Shown piece by piece: positions 10,001 through 18,896 of a stretch of DNA of 43,078 nucleotides. The DNA comes from Herminiimonas sp. (GTDB lineage Bacteria; Pseudomonadota; Gammaproteobacteria; Burkholderiales; Burkholderiaceae_D), in the NCBI GenBank assembly GCA_014377845.1, contig JACMOV010000065.1:1-43078 (forward strand). The letters are read 5' to 3'. The translations under genes and the position numbers were made by a program. Each line of letters begins with the position of its first letter. Positions within the stretch are counted from its first letter, which is position 1. The notes beneath the pieces are model-generated. The model did not search any database. It worked only from the letters and a program-made list of their open reading frames with translations, and had not been told where the DNA came from.

Positions 10001-10534
10001 GTGAAGTTTTTACCTCAGTTTCAGGCCTTGCCCGTCCGTACGGCAGGGCGCATCGCACTTTGCATGGCTGCCCTGACAGGTGGCATGCAAGCACATGCGC
10101 AGGAAACCAAGATCGGCTTCGTCAATACCGAGCGCATCCTGCGCGAAGCGCCGCCAGCCAAGGCAGCGCAAGTCAAGATCGAGCAGGAATTCTCGAAGCG
10201 TGAGAAGGATCTGCAGGATACTTCTGCCCGCATCAAGTCGATGTCTGAAAAACTCGACAAGGATGCGACTGTCCTGCCGGAAGCCGATCGCGCACGTCGC
10301 CAGCGCGAGCTGACCGATCTCGACAAGGATTTTCAGCGCAAGCAACGCGAGTTCCGGGAAGACCTGAATCAGCGTCGCAATGAAGAAGTCGCCAATGTAC
10401 TCGAGCGGACCAACAAGGTGATCAAGCAAATCGCAGAGGCTGAAAAATTCGACATCATCCTGCAGGATGCAGTGACTGTCAGCCCGCGCATCGACATCAC
10501 CGACAAGGTGCTGAAAGCGCTGAACAATAAATAA
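10001..10534 (+). CDS. skp: OmpH/Skp family periplasmic chaperone
   Basis: Skp holds unfolded outer-membrane proteins in the periplasm and passes them to BamA. A GTG at 10001 is chosen as start because CGGAG at 9989-9993 sits seven bases upstream; the ATG at 9986 lies ahead of that site and has none of its own. A signal peptide follows, ending at [10 protein letters not shown]. The mature protein begins with [11 protein letters not shown], the family's short strand, then a long charged helical arm rich in K, E, R and Q (residues about 55-140), which is the tentacle of the Skp jellyfish shape. The length is 177 residues. The place between bamA and lpxD matches E. coli. Confidence 0.93.
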   Translation: MKFLPQFQALPVRTAGRIALCMAALTGGMQAHAQETKIGFVNTERILREAPPAKAAQVKIEQEFSKREKDLQDTSARIKSMSEKLDKDATVLPEADRARRQRELTDLDKDFQRKQREFREDLNQRRNEEVANVLERTNKVIKQIAEAEKFDIILQDAVTVSPRIDITDKVLKALNNK

Positions 10535-10551
10535 TCCTGGCAGAGGCGACG

Positions 10552-11604
10552 ATGAGCACGCGACTGGCTGACTTGGTCGAACGCCTGGGCGGCCATCTCA
10601 AGGGCGACGGCAGCATCTGCGTCGCGGGAATTGCCCCGCTGGCAGACGCGACGCCGTCGCAGATCAGTTTTCTTTCCAATGCAAAATTTCGTGCGCAGGC
10701 AACGTCCTCCCATGCGGCTGCATTGATCCTTGCGCCGGCTGACGATGCGGCAATCGGGTCGGTCTACACCGGCGCCCGCATCGTCACCGACAATCCTTAC
10801 GCCTATTTCGCCCGCGCGGCACAATTGTTCGCCGCGCTTTCAGCGCCGCCGCGCCGGCCCGGTATCCATCCGCATGCCAGCATTGATCCGGCGGCTACCA
10901 TCGCACCGACCGCGGTGATCGGCGCGCATGTGACCGTCGATGCTGATGCGGTGATTGAAGACGGGGTCGTCATCGATCCGGGCTGCTTCATCGGCCGTGC
11001 GGCACGCATCGGCGCCGGTACCCACCTGCATCCGAACGTGACGTTCGAATCGGCCTGCCGGATCGGACGCAACGGCATCGTGCACGCCGGCGCCGTGATC
11101 GGTGCGGACGGCTTCGGCTTCGCCAACGAGGGCGGCGCGTGGATCAAGATCCCGCAGACCGGCGGTGTATCGATCGGCGACGATGTGGAGATCGGCGCCA
11201 ACACGTGCATCGATCGCGGTGCGCTGACCGACACCGTGATCGAGGATGGCGTCAAGCTCGACAACCAGATCCAGATCGGCCACAACTGTCACATCGGCGC
11301 CCACACGGCGATGGCTGGCTGCGTCGGTGTGGCGGGTAGCGCGCGCATCGGAAAATACTGCACCTTCGGCGGTGCGGCGATGGTGCTGGGACACCTGACG
11401 ATCGCCGACCACGTGCATATCTCCTCGGCCAGCATGGTGTCGCGCTCGATCCACGAGCCGGGCCAGTACACAGGATTCTTCCCCCTCTCGAAAAATGCGG
11501 ACTGGGAAAAATCCGCTGCAATTGTTCGCAATCTGGCCTCGATGCGTGAGAAAATCCGCGATCTCGAAAAAACCGTTAAATCGCTGAGCGAAAAAAAACA
11601 ATGA
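10552..11604 (+). CDS. lpxD: UDP-3-O-acylglucosamine N-acyltransferase
   Basis: LpxD adds the N-linked 3-hydroxyacyl chain to UDP-3-O-acylglucosamine, the third step of lipid A synthesis. The N-terminal uridine-binding domain carries [12 protein letters not shown]. From about residue 100 the sequence follows the left-handed beta-helix hexapeptide pattern (repeated I/V-G-x-x-x-x units), including [18 protein letters not shown] and [20 protein letters not shown] with the catalytic His region. A C-terminal helix follows. It has 350 residues, against 341 in E. coli. The stop overlaps the fabZ start (ATGA at 11601-11604), so the two are translationally coupled. Confidence 0.96.
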   Translation: MSTRLADLVERLGGHLKGDGSICVAGIAPLADATPSQISFLSNAKFRAQATSSHAAALILAPADDAAIGSVYTGARIVTDNPYAYFARAAQLFAALSAPPRRPGIHPHASIDPAATIAPTAVIGAHVTVDADAVIEDGVVIDPGCFIGRAARIGAGTHLHPNVTFESACRIGRNGIVHAGAVIGADGFGFANEGGAWIKIPQTGGVSIGDDVEIGANTCIDRGALTDTVIEDGVKLDNQIQIGHNCHIGAHTAMAGCVGVAGSARIGKYCTFGGAAMVLGHLTIADHVHISSASMVSRSIHEPGQYTGFFPLSKNADWEKSAAIVRNLASMREKIRDLEKTVKSLSEKKQ

Positions 11605-12068
11605 AAAGCCTCGACATCAACCAGATCAAACAGTACCTGCCGCATCGTTATCCGCTCCTGCTGGTCGATCGGGTTCTCGACTGGGAGTCGGGCAAATCGA
11701 TCACTGCGATCAAGAACGTCACCATCAACGAAGAATTCTTCAATGGCCACTTTCCGCACAAGCCGGTGATGCCGGGCGTGCTGATGATCGAGGCGCTGGC
11801 GCAGACCGCGGCGTTGTTGTCGTTCCTGACGATGGGCGTCAAGCCCGACGACAACAGTGTGGTGTACTTCGTCGGCATCGACGGCGCACGCTTCAAGCGG
11901 CCGGTCGAGCCGGGCGACCAGTTGAAGATGGAGGTGCAGATCGTGCGTACGGCGCGTGGCATCTGGAAATACAAGGCCAGCGCCAGCGTCGATGGCCAAC
12001 TGGCGGTGGAAGCCGACCTGATGTGCACCATGCGCAACGCCGCCGACCCCAGCCAGCCGGCGGCCTAG
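11601..12068 (+). CDS. fabZ: 3-hydroxyacyl-[acyl-carrier-protein] dehydratase FabZ
   Basis: FabZ dehydrates 3-hydroxyacyl-ACP in fatty-acid elongation, competing with LpxA and LpxD for the same hydroxyacyl-ACP pool. The hot-dog fold signature is clear: [13 protein letters not shown] at the N-terminus, then [23 protein letters not shown] holding the catalytic His50 and Glu64. It has 155 residues, the typical size. Its ATG overlaps the lpxD stop by four bases. lpxA starts 11 nt after its stop, so the four lipid A/fatty-acid genes form one transcription unit. Confidence 0.97.
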   Translation: MKSLDINQIKQYLPHRYPLLLVDRVLDWESGKSITAIKNVTINEEFFNGHFPHKPVMPGVLMIEALAQTAALLSFLTMGVKPDDNSVVYFVGIDGARFKRPVEPGDQLKMEVQIVRTARGIWKYKASASVDGQLAVEADLMCTMRNAADPSQPAA

Positions 12069-12079
12069 CGGGAAGCCAG

Positions 12080-12868
12080 ATGAGCCTGATCCATTCCACC
12101 GCGATCGTCGATCCGGCCGCGCAGCTCGACAGCACGGTGGCCATCGGCGCCTACGCCGTGATCGGTCCGCACGTGCGCATCGATGCCGGCACCACGATCG
12201 GTCCGCACGTCGTCATCGACGGCCGGACGACGATTGGCCGCGACAATGTGTTCCATTCGTTTTCGGCCATCGGCGGCGCACCGCAGGACAAGAAATACGC
12301 CGGTGAGCCGACCCGGCTCGAAATCGGTTCGCGCAACACCATCCGCGAATTCTGCACGATCAACCTCGGCACCGCGCAGGACGAGGGTGTGACCCGGCTC
12401 GGCGACGACAACTGGATCATGGCCTACGTGCACTTGGCGCACGACTGCCAGGTCGGCAACCAGACCATCTTCGCCAACAACGCCACGCTCGCCGGCCATG
12501 TGCACGTGGGCGACTGGGTCATCCTCGGCGGTTTTTCGGCGGTACACCAGTTCTGCAAGATCGGCGCGCATGCGATGCTCGGCATGAACACCAGCCTATC
12601 GCAGGACGTGCCACCGTTCGTGCTTTTGTCCGGAAATCCTGCCACCCCGTACGGCATCAATATCGAGGGCCTGAAGCGGCGCGGCTTCACGCGCGATCAG
12701 ATCGGCGCCTTGCGCACTGCCTACAAGACCATCTACAAGTCCGGCCTGACGCTGGAAGAAGCGAAGGTTGCCATCGCCGGCCAGGCCGACGCCTTGCCGG
12801 ACTCTGCTGCACACCTGACGCGGCTGCGCACGTTTCTGGCCGAAACCACCCGTGGCATCGTCCGCTGA
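12080..12868 (+). CDS. lpxA: UDP-N-acetylglucosamine O-acyltransferase
   Basis: LpxA transfers a 3-hydroxyacyl chain to UDP-GlcNAc, the first step of lipid A synthesis. The start at 12080 ([12 protein letters not shown]) gives 262 residues, exactly the E. coli length; an in-frame extension to 12023 overlaps fabZ and is not family-like. GGGA just upstream (about 12070) serves as ribosome site. Hexapeptide repeats cover residues 1-190. The segment [16 protein letters not shown] contains the catalytic His region, and [19 protein letters not shown] and the [10 protein letters not shown] stretch that opens the C-terminal helical part are family hallmarks. It overlaps lpxB by 17 bp. Confidence 0.97.
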   Translation: MSLIHSTAIVDPAAQLDSTVAIGAYAVIGPHVRIDAGTTIGPHVVIDGRTTIGRDNVFHSFSAIGGAPQDKKYAGEPTRLEIGSRNTIREFCTINLGTAQDEGVTRLGDDNWIMAYVHLAHDCQVGNQTIFANNATLAGHVHVGDWVILGGFSAVHQFCKIGAHAMLGMNTSLSQDVPPFVLLSGNPATPYGINIEGLKRRGFTRDQIGALRTAYKTIYKSGLTLEEAKVAIAGQADALPDSAAHLTRLRTFLAETTRGIVR

Positions 12869-14057
12869 CGTAATCGCAGTGCGGTCCGGCCCGGTGTCGA
12901 TTGCGATGGTGGCGGGCGAAACCTCGGGTGATCTTCTCGCCGGCCGGCTGCTGTCGGGATTGCGGCCGCTGCTGCCGGACGCAGACCTGCATGGCATTGG
13001 CGGACCGCGCATGCAGGAGGCCGGCTTCCGCAGCGACTGGCCGATGGAAAAACTGGCAGTGCGCGGCTTGTTCGAGGTACTGGCGCATTATCGCGAGATC
13101 AAGGCGATCCAGACTGCACTGAAACAGCAGTTGCTGCGCGAACCGCCGTCGGTATTCATCGGTGTCGATGCACCCGACTTCAACCTCGCGCTCGAGGCCA
13201 GCCTGAAAGGCGCCGGGATTCCAACCATGCATTTCATCGGTCCGTCGATCTGGGCCTGGCGCGGCGGGCGGATCAAGAAAATCGCGGCTGCAGTCTCGCA
13301 CATGCTGGTGGTGTTTCCCTTCGAAGAGCAAATCTATCGCGATGCCGGCATCGACGTCACCTACGTCGGTCATCCGCTGGCCGAAGTCATTCCGATGACG
13401 CCGGACGTTGCGCAGGCGCGGCGGGCGCTGGATCTGCCGGAGGCCGCGCCGGTGGTGGCGATCCTGCCCGGCAGCCGGATGTCGGAGCTGAAGTACAACG
13501 CCGTGCCGTTCGTCGAAGCGGCGCGCATCCTGCTGCGGCGCGAGTCGTCGCTTCGAATCGTGGTGCCGATGGCGGGCGCCGCCCAAGCGCGATACTTCCG
13601 GCAGTTGATCATCGACGCCGGCCTGCAGGATGTGCCGTTGCAGTTGATCGAAAACGCGTTGCCGGGTTCGCCGCAAGGATCCCATCTTGCGCTGGCCGCA
13701 GCCGATGCGGTCCTGGTTGCATCGGGCACCGCCTCGCTTGAAGTGGCGCTGTTCAAGAAGCCGATGGTGATCGCCTACAGGATGCTGCGCGCTTCCTGGG
13801 AGATCCTGCGCCATCTCGGCTACCAGCCCTGGATCGGCTTGCCCAACATCCTGGCGCGCGAATTCCTGGTGCCGGAATTGCTGCAGCAGGCGGCCACGCC
13901 GGCAGCGCTTGCCGATGCGCTCTGGTTCCAGCTGACCGACGCCGTCAATCGCGACCGCCTGGCGGCGCGTTTCACCGACATGCATCACACGCTGCTGCGT
14001 GACACGGCGCAGGAAAGCGCACGGGCCGTCATGTCGCTGATTGAAGAAAGGTCCTGA
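12852..14057 (+). CDS. lpxB: Lipid A disaccharide synthase
   Basis: LpxB (a GT-B fold glycosyltransferase, GT19) joins 2,3-diacylglucosamine 1-phosphate to its UDP form to give the lipid A disaccharide. Near the N-terminus is [16 protein letters not shown], the family signature, then [11 protein letters not shown] and [17 protein letters not shown]. In the C-terminal half [13 protein letters not shown] and [22 protein letters not shown] are the nucleotide-sugar binding regions. The start is uncertain: a GTG at 12852 overlaps lpxA by 17 bp and gives 401 residues, while an in-frame GTG at 12879 or the ATG at 12906 would give lengths closer to E. coli (382). Confidence 0.95.
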   Translation: MASSADVIAVRSGPVSIAMVAGETSGDLLAGRLLSGLRPLLPDADLHGIGGPRMQEAGFRSDWPMEKLAVRGLFEVLAHYREIKAIQTALKQQLLREPPSVFIGVDAPDFNLALEASLKGAGIPTMHFIGPSIWAWRGGRIKKIAAAVSHMLVVFPFEEQIYRDAGIDVTYVGHPLAEVIPMTPDVAQARRALDLPEAAPVVAILPGSRMSELKYNAVPFVEAARILLRRESSLRIVVPMAGAAQARYFRQLIIDAGLQDVPLQLIENALPGSPQGSHLALAAADAVLVASGTASLEVALFKKPMVIAYRMLRASWEILRHLGYQPWIGLPNILAREFLVPELLQQAATPAALADALWFQLTDAVNRDRLAARFTDMHHTLLRDTAQESARAVMSLIEERS

Positions 14058-14063
14058 TCACCG

Positions 14064-14723
14064 ATGGCGAAGTCATCACCGAAAACCGAGCGGCTGCAAA
14101 AACCGCTGCCGCTGTTCGACCGCATCAACGAGCTCATCTGCGGCGTCGACGAAGCCGGGCGCGGACCGCTTGCCGGACCGGTCTTTGCGGCCGCGGTCAT
14201 CCTCGATCCGGCGCGGCCGATCGCGGGCCTGCGCGACTCCAAGAAGCTGACCGCCGCGCGCCGCGATTCTCTGGCGCAGGAAATCCGTGCCCATTCGCTG
14301 TCGTGGGCAGTAGCGCAATGCTCGGAAGCCGAGATCGACAGCCTCAATATCCTGCGCGCCTCGATGCTGGCGATGCGCCGCGCAATCGATGGATTGCATC
14401 GCCGGCCGACGCTGGCGCTCATCGATGGCAACTGCTGCCCGGTGATCGACCTGCGTTGCGATGCCATCATCCAGGGAGACGACCGGGTTGCCGAGATCTC
14501 TGCCGCCTCGATCCTTGCCAAGACTGCGCGCGACGCGGCGCTGCTGGAACTCCATGCGCTCTATCCCGAATACGCATTCGATCAGCACAAGGGCTATCCG
14601 ACGGCGCTGCATCTGGCGCGGCTGCGATTGCACGGCGTCTCGCCGGTGCATCGCCGGACCTATGCGCCGGTGCGTAATCTGATCAGCGAACTGGCGGCGT
14701 TCGCCAAGCGCCCTGCCGCATGA
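14064..14723 (+). CDS. rnhB: Ribonuclease HII
   Basis: RNase HII removes misincorporated ribonucleotides and RNA-DNA hybrids. The [20 protein letters not shown] block contains catalytic Asp29 and Glu30, followed by [12 protein letters not shown]; a later ALIDGN motif supplies a third Asp and [11 protein letters not shown] a fourth region. An N-terminal extension of about 20 residues precedes the core, giving 219 residues against 198 in E. coli. GAAAGG at about 14046-14051 supports the start. It follows lpxB by six bases and overlaps the next gene's start (ATGA), as in the lpxB-rnhB order of other proteobacteria. Confidence 0.96.
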   Translation: MAKSSPKTERLQKPLPLFDRINELICGVDEAGRGPLAGPVFAAAVILDPARPIAGLRDSKKLTAARRDSLAQEIRAHSLSWAVAQCSEAEIDSLNILRASMLAMRRAIDGLHRRPTLALIDGNCCPVIDLRCDAIIQGDDRVAEISAASILAKTARDAALLELHALYPEYAFDQHKGYPTALHLARLRLHGVSPVHRRTYAPVRNLISELAAFAKRPAA

Positions 14724-15511
14724 GCCTCAAGCCGATTACTTCGCGCGACAATCCGCTGTTCAAGGAACTGCGGCAGCTCGCCACCAGCTCGCAGGCGCGG
14801 CGGCGTGCCGGGCGGACGCTGCTCGACGGCGTACATCTGTGCGAGGCCTATCTGCAGCAGGCCGGCATGCCGCAGCTCTGCATCATCGGCGCATCGGCGC
14901 GCAGCCATCCCGAAGCGGCCGCCATTCTGGCGCTTTGTGAAGCCGGCCAGGCGGCGTGCATCGAATTGCCGGATGCGCTGTTCGGCGCGATCAGCCAGGT
15001 CGAACATGGCGTCGACCTGGTTTTTGCGATCGAAACGCCGCAAGCTGTCACCACGCCGCGCCTGACCGGCTCGGCGGTCTTGCTCGATAACCTGCAAGAC
15101 CCCGGCAACCTCGGATCGATCCTGCGCAGCGCCGCCGCTGCCGGCATCGAATCGGTCTTCTGCAGCGAGGGCACGGCCTTCGCCTGGTCGCCGAAAGTGC
15201 TGCGCGCCGGGATGGGGGCGCATTTCCTGCTGACGATTGCTGAAAACGTCGACCTCGGCGCGTTGGTGGCCGACGGTACGGTCCCGGTGATCGCCACCAG
15301 CTCGCATGCCGACAGGTCGCTCTACGCACTCGACCTGCGCCAGCCGGCCGCCTGGCTGTTCGGCCACGAGGGGCAGGGCGTGTCGACGCGGCTCCTGGCG
15401 CAGGCCACGCATCGGGTATCGATTCCCCAGCCGGGTACGATCGAGTCGCTCAATGTCGCCGCCAGTGCCGCCGTCTGTTTTTTCGAGCAGGTGCGGCAGC
15501 GGTTGGCCTGA
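14720..15511 (+). CDS. TrmH/SpoU-family RNA 2'-O-methyltransferase
   Basis: This is a SPOUT-class enzyme that should methylate a ribose 2'-OH in tRNA or rRNA with S-adenosylmethionine. The three motifs are in order: [22 protein letters not shown] (motif 1, about residues 118-139), [10 protein letters not shown] (motif 2) and [22 protein letters not shown] (motif 3), which build the knotted SAM site. The N-terminal 95 residues resemble the substrate-binding domain found in YsgA/RlmB-like proteins, but the RNA target cannot be read from sequence. The ATG overlaps the rnhB stop by four bases, so it ends the long envelope operon. Confidence 0.9.
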   Translation: MSLKPITSRDNPLFKELRQLATSSQARRRAGRTLLDGVHLCEAYLQQAGMPQLCIIGASARSHPEAAAILALCEAGQAACIELPDALFGAISQVEHGVDLVFAIETPQAVTTPRLTGSAVLLDNLQDPGNLGSILRSAAAAGIESVFCSEGTAFAWSPKVLRAGMGAHFLLTIAENVDLGALVADGTVPVIATSSHADRSLYALDLRQPAAWLFGHEGQGVSTRLLAQATHRVSIPQPGTIESLNVAASAAVCFFEQVRQRLA

Positions 15512-15705
15512 GAGACCGTTCACGGCTTTTCAGATGAACGACGTGCAAGGGCTGGCAACAGAAAGTTGCTGGGTCCGTTTGCTTGGCTCGTTTGCCGGGT
15601 CGTCTGGCTAGTGTGTTTGCCTCGCGCATTTTCCCGGTTTCTTTGCTTGCTTTTGATCATGGTTTCGCGCATCGTTTCGGGCATCTTGATTTCCTTGGAA
15701 ACAAC

Positions 15706-17784
15706 ATGCGGCCTCCATGCACAACCTCTCCAGTCCTTTCCCGACTGCTTTCTTCACTGGTCGCCGCTGCGCGGCTGAATCAGGGGTTCGTTTTTCTCGC
15801 CCTGGCCCTGGCCGCCACGACAGCGGCGTTCGCAGCCGGCAGCGCGCCGGCGATTCCGGCGGCCACGGCGCAGCACTACCCGGGCGTGATCACGCTCGAC
15901 ATCGACGCTACCGACCTCGACCACAAGATCATGGCGGTTCACGAAAGCCTGCCGGTGCGGGCCGGCCACCTCGTGCTGCTTTACCCGCAGTGGATTCCCG
16001 GCGCGCATTCGCCGATCGGCAATGTGTCGATGCTGACCGGGTTGCATCTGAAGGCTGGCGACACGGAACTGCGCTGGACGCGCGACCCGGTGAACGTGTT
16101 CGCTTTTCACCTCGATGTGCCACCGGGCACGAGCACGCTCGACGTCGATTTCCAGTTTGCCTCGCCGCTGCAGCAGTCCCAGGGCCGGGTCGTGATGTCC
16201 AGCGACATCCTGCACCTGCAATTCCACTCCGTGCTGCTGTATCCGGCCGGCTACCGAACCGATGGCATCACGGTCAGGCCGCAGGTGCGCCTGCCGCCAG
16301 GCTGGAAGCAGGCCTCGGCGCTGGAACTTGCCGCCGGCAAGGCCGCTGACCCGAAAGACTCGCTGCTGCGATTCAAGCCGATCGACCTGACGACGCTGAT
16401 CGATTCGCCATTGATGGCCGGCAGCCACTTCAAGCGCTTCGAACTAACGCCGGGTGGTCCTGCCGCGGTCGGATTCGATGTCTTTACCGAGCGTGACGAT
16501 GCACTGGCGGCCTCCGACAAGACACTCGCAGCGCACCGCGCGCTGATCAGCGAGGCAGCGCAAGTCTTCGGTCCACCGCCGTACTCCCATTATGATTTCC
16601 TGATGGCGCTGACGGAATTGATCGGCGGCATCGGGCGCGAACATTTCCAGTCCACCGAGATCGTCGAGATCCCGGCCTATCTTGCCGACGTACTGACGTC
16701 GTCCGGCCACAGCACCGTGGTGCCGCATGAATATGTGCATGCGTGGGTCGGCAAGTACCGGCGGCCGGCCGATCAGTTCACCGGCAACTTCAGCGAGCCG
16801 CTGCAGAACTCCCTGCTGTGGGTCTACGAAGGTCAGACCACCTATTACGGCGACGTGCTGGCGGCGCGCGCCGGTTTCCGCACGCAGCAGGTCGCGCGTG
16901 ACCGCCTGGCCTTGTCTATGGCCTCTGCGGCCGAGCGCCAAGGACGTAGCTGGCGCGATCTGCAGGACACCGTCAATGATGAAATCGTCTCGCCACGCAC
17001 ACTGCCACGCAACTGGCCGAACTGGCAGCGCCAGCTCGATTACTACAACGAGGGCTCGCTGATCTGGATGGGCATCGATGCCCGCATCCGGTCGTTGACC
17101 GATGAGAAAAAATCGCTCGACGATTTTTCCGCTGCCTTCTACAGCGGCGCGGCGCAATCGCTGCGCACACCGAAGTTCTATCGGTTCGAGGATGTCGTCG
17201 CTGCCTTGAATGGTGTGGTCGCCTACGATTGGGCCACACTGCTGCGCGACCGGCTGGCAGCGCATGACGACAAGGCGCTGGTGGAGGACCTCGGACTGAC
17301 CGGCTGGCGCCTGATCTATAACAAGACGCCCAATCCCGAAGCCGTGATTGCAGCCAAGGAAAGTGGCGACTGCGATGCGCTTTATTCACTGGGCATGGCG
17401 CTCAACAAGACTGACGCCATCGGTGGGGTGCTGTGGAACGGCCCCGCCTTCAAGGCTGGTCTGGCCGGCGGCACCACCATCATCGCCGTCAACGGCCAGA
17501 GCTATAAATGCAGCGTGTTGACCGATGCGATTGCCGCCAACGAAGGCAAGACAAGCCCGATCGAGCTGATCGTGAAACGCGAGAACCGGGTCACGGTAGT
17601 GCCAATTCTGTTCTCAGGCGGGGTGCGTTATCCGCACCTCGAACGCATCGAGAAAGTGACGGACCGGCTGACGCCGATTTTCAGTGCACGCGTATCGGTC
17701 GCGCCGGCAACACCCGTTGCCGCACCGGCGGTCGTAGCCGCAGCGGCGACCGCGTCGATCGATGGTGTGGCGACTGCGCACTGA
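15706..17784 (+). CDS. Secreted M61-family (glycyl aminopeptidase-like) metallopeptidase with PDZ domain
   Basis: A gluzincin peptidase of MEROPS family M61. The start ATG at 15706 is preferred since TTGGAA lies at 15695-15700 and a signal peptide follows (FVFLALALAATTAAFA|AG); the frame is open from 15583 but that part looks non-coding. Residues 341-345 are HEYVH (HExxH zinc site) and Glu375 in LWVYEGQTTYYGD is the third ligand. A PDZ domain with GPAFKAGLAGGTTIIAVNGQ lies near the C-terminus. The N-terminal part is the family's beta domain. The length is 692 residues. It stands alone, downstream of the SpoU gene by about 190 nt. Its natural substrate is unknown. Confidence 0.88.
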   Translation: MRPPCTTSPVLSRLLSSLVAAARLNQGFVFLALALAATTAAFAAGSAPAIPAATAQHYPGVITLDIDATDLDHKIMAVHESLPVRAGHLVLLYPQWIPGAHSPIGNVSMLTGLHLKAGDTELRWTRDPVNVFAFHLDVPPGTSTLDVDFQFASPLQQSQGRVVMSSDILHLQFHSVLLYPAGYRTDGITVRPQVRLPPGWKQASALELAAGKAADPKDSLLRFKPIDLTTLIDSPLMAGSHFKRFELTPGGPAAVGFDVFTERDDALAASDKTLAAHRALISEAAQVFGPPPYSHYDFLMALTELIGGIGREHFQSTEIVEIPAYLADVLTSSGHSTVVPHEYVHAWVGKYRRPADQFTGNFSEPLQNSLLWVYEGQTTYYGDVLAARAGFRTQQVARDRLALSMASAAERQGRSWRDLQDTVNDEIVSPRTLPRNWPNWQRQLDYYNEGSLIWMGIDARIRSLTDEKKSLDDFSAAFYSGAAQSLRTPKFYRFEDVVAALNGVVAYDWATLLRDRLAAHDDKALVEDLGLTGWRLIYNKTPNPEAVIAAKESGDCDALYSLGMALNKTDAIGGVLWNGPAFKAGLAGGTTIIAVNGQSYKCSVLTDAIAANEGKTSPIELIVKRENRVTVVPILFSGGVRYPHLERIEKVTDRLTPIFSARVSVAPATPVAAPAVVAAAATASIDGVATAH

Positions 17785-17800
17785 GCATCCCGCATAACCG

Positions 17801-17830
17801 GCCGAGGCGGCGCTGCGCAGCCGCTTCGGC
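17801..17830. terminator. Hairpin between convergent M61 peptidase and ppsR genes
   Basis: An 11-bp stem GCCGAGGCGGC (17801-17811) pairs with GCCGCTTCGGC (17820-17830), with one G-U wobble and an 8-nt loop. It sits in the short convergent gap. No T-run follows on either strand, so its role as a bidirectional terminator is inference. Confidence 0.4.
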
Positions 17831-17838
17831 ACAAAAGC

Positions 17839-18723
17839 CTAATAGAACCGTTTCTCCACCTTGATTTCCTGCAGGATGGTGGCGGAAATCTCCTCGATCG
17901 ACTTGGCCGTCGACGACATCCAGCGAATGCCTTCGCGGCGCATCATCGATTCGGCCTCGTTGATCTCGTACCGGCAGTTTTCGACGGACGCGTACTTGCT
18001 GCCGGGCCGACGCTCGTTGCGCACCTCCGCCAGCCGGTCTGGTGAAATCGTCAGGCCGAAGATCTTGTGGCGGAAATCGCGCAGTCCGGTCGGCAGTTTG
18101 CCGCGTTCGAAATCGTCTGGAATCAAGGGATAGTTCGCCGCCTTGATCCCGTACTGCATCGCCAGGTACAGGCTGGTCGGCGTCTTGCCGGAGCGCGAGA
18201 CACCCACCAGGATCACATCTGCGCGGTCGAGGTTCTTGTTGGTCTGGCCGTCATCGTGCGCCAGCGAGAAATTGATCGCCTCGATCCGGTGCTTGTATTC
18301 CTCCGAATCGGTGATGTTGTGATTGCGGCCGATGGTGTGCGTCGATTTCACGCCCAGTTCCTGTTCGAGCGGGTCGACGAAGGTCTTGATCAGGTCCATG
18401 TGCATGCCGTTCGAGCGGCGCACCAGGTCGGACACGTCGGCGTTCACCAGCGTCGAAAACACGATCGGCCGGTTGCCTTCGGTTTCGAAATTCTCGTTGA
18501 TGCGCCGTACCGCCTCGCGCGCCTTGTCGAGTGTATCGACGAACGGCAGGCGGATTTGACGAAAGCGCAATTCGAACTGGCTCAGGACCGAGTGGCCGAA
18601 CGTCTCGGCGGTGATGCCGGTGCCGTCGGAGACGAAGAAAACCGTGCGCACGCTGGTGGCAGGCGCGACCGCTGCAGGCGTTTCGACAGGGGCGATGAGG
18701 GGAGCGGATGACGAGTCGGACAT
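17839..18723 (-). CDS. ppsR: PEP synthase regulatory protein (bifunctional kinase/pyrophosphorylase)
   Basis: This DUF299-family protein switches PEP synthase off by ADP-dependent phosphorylation of a conserved Thr and on again by phosphate-dependent removal. The [21 protein letters not shown] stretch near residue 30 and the P-loop-like [20 protein letters not shown] further on are diagnostic, as is [11 protein letters not shown]. It has 294 residues; the first 25 are a low-complexity Ala/Pro/Ser tail not needed for the core, so the true start could be slightly later. It is transcribed away from ppsA, its target, which supports the assignment. Confidence 0.93.
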   Translation of the reverse strand: MSDSSSAPLIAPVETPAAVAPATSVRTVFFVSDGTGITAETFGHSVLSQFELRFRQIRLPFVDTLDKAREAVRRINENFETEGNRPIVFSTLVNADVSDLVRRSNGMHMDLIKTFVDPLEQELGVKSTHTIGRNHNITDSEEYKHRIEAINFSLAHDDGQTNKNLDRADVILVGVSRSGKTPTSLYLAMQYGIKAANYPLIPDDFERGKLPTGLRDFRHKIFGLTISPDRLAEVRNERRPGSKYASVENCRYEINEAESMMRREGIRWMSSTAKSIEEISATILQEIKVEKRFY

Positions 18724-18758
18724 GGGTCGAGGGATTCCTGAAGTTGCTAAAAAAGTCC

Positions 18759-18768
18759 ACCCCGGGGT
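18759..18768. promoter_or_regulatory. ACCCCGGGGT palindrome in the ppsR-ppsA divergent gap
   Basis: A perfect 10-bp palindrome lies between the two divergent start codons. It could be an operator shared by both genes, or simply a chance GC-rich palindrome. Confidence 0.25.
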
Positions 18769-18896
18769 CGGCAGAGAGGGGTTGCAGCGGGTAAAATGGG
18801 CGCCGAACCGGCAACGCCGCTGTGCCCTAGAATAACAAAAACATGGCCCCCGCGAAGCGCAGCCGACAGATTTCTTATCATCAAAGTGGGGTAGTT

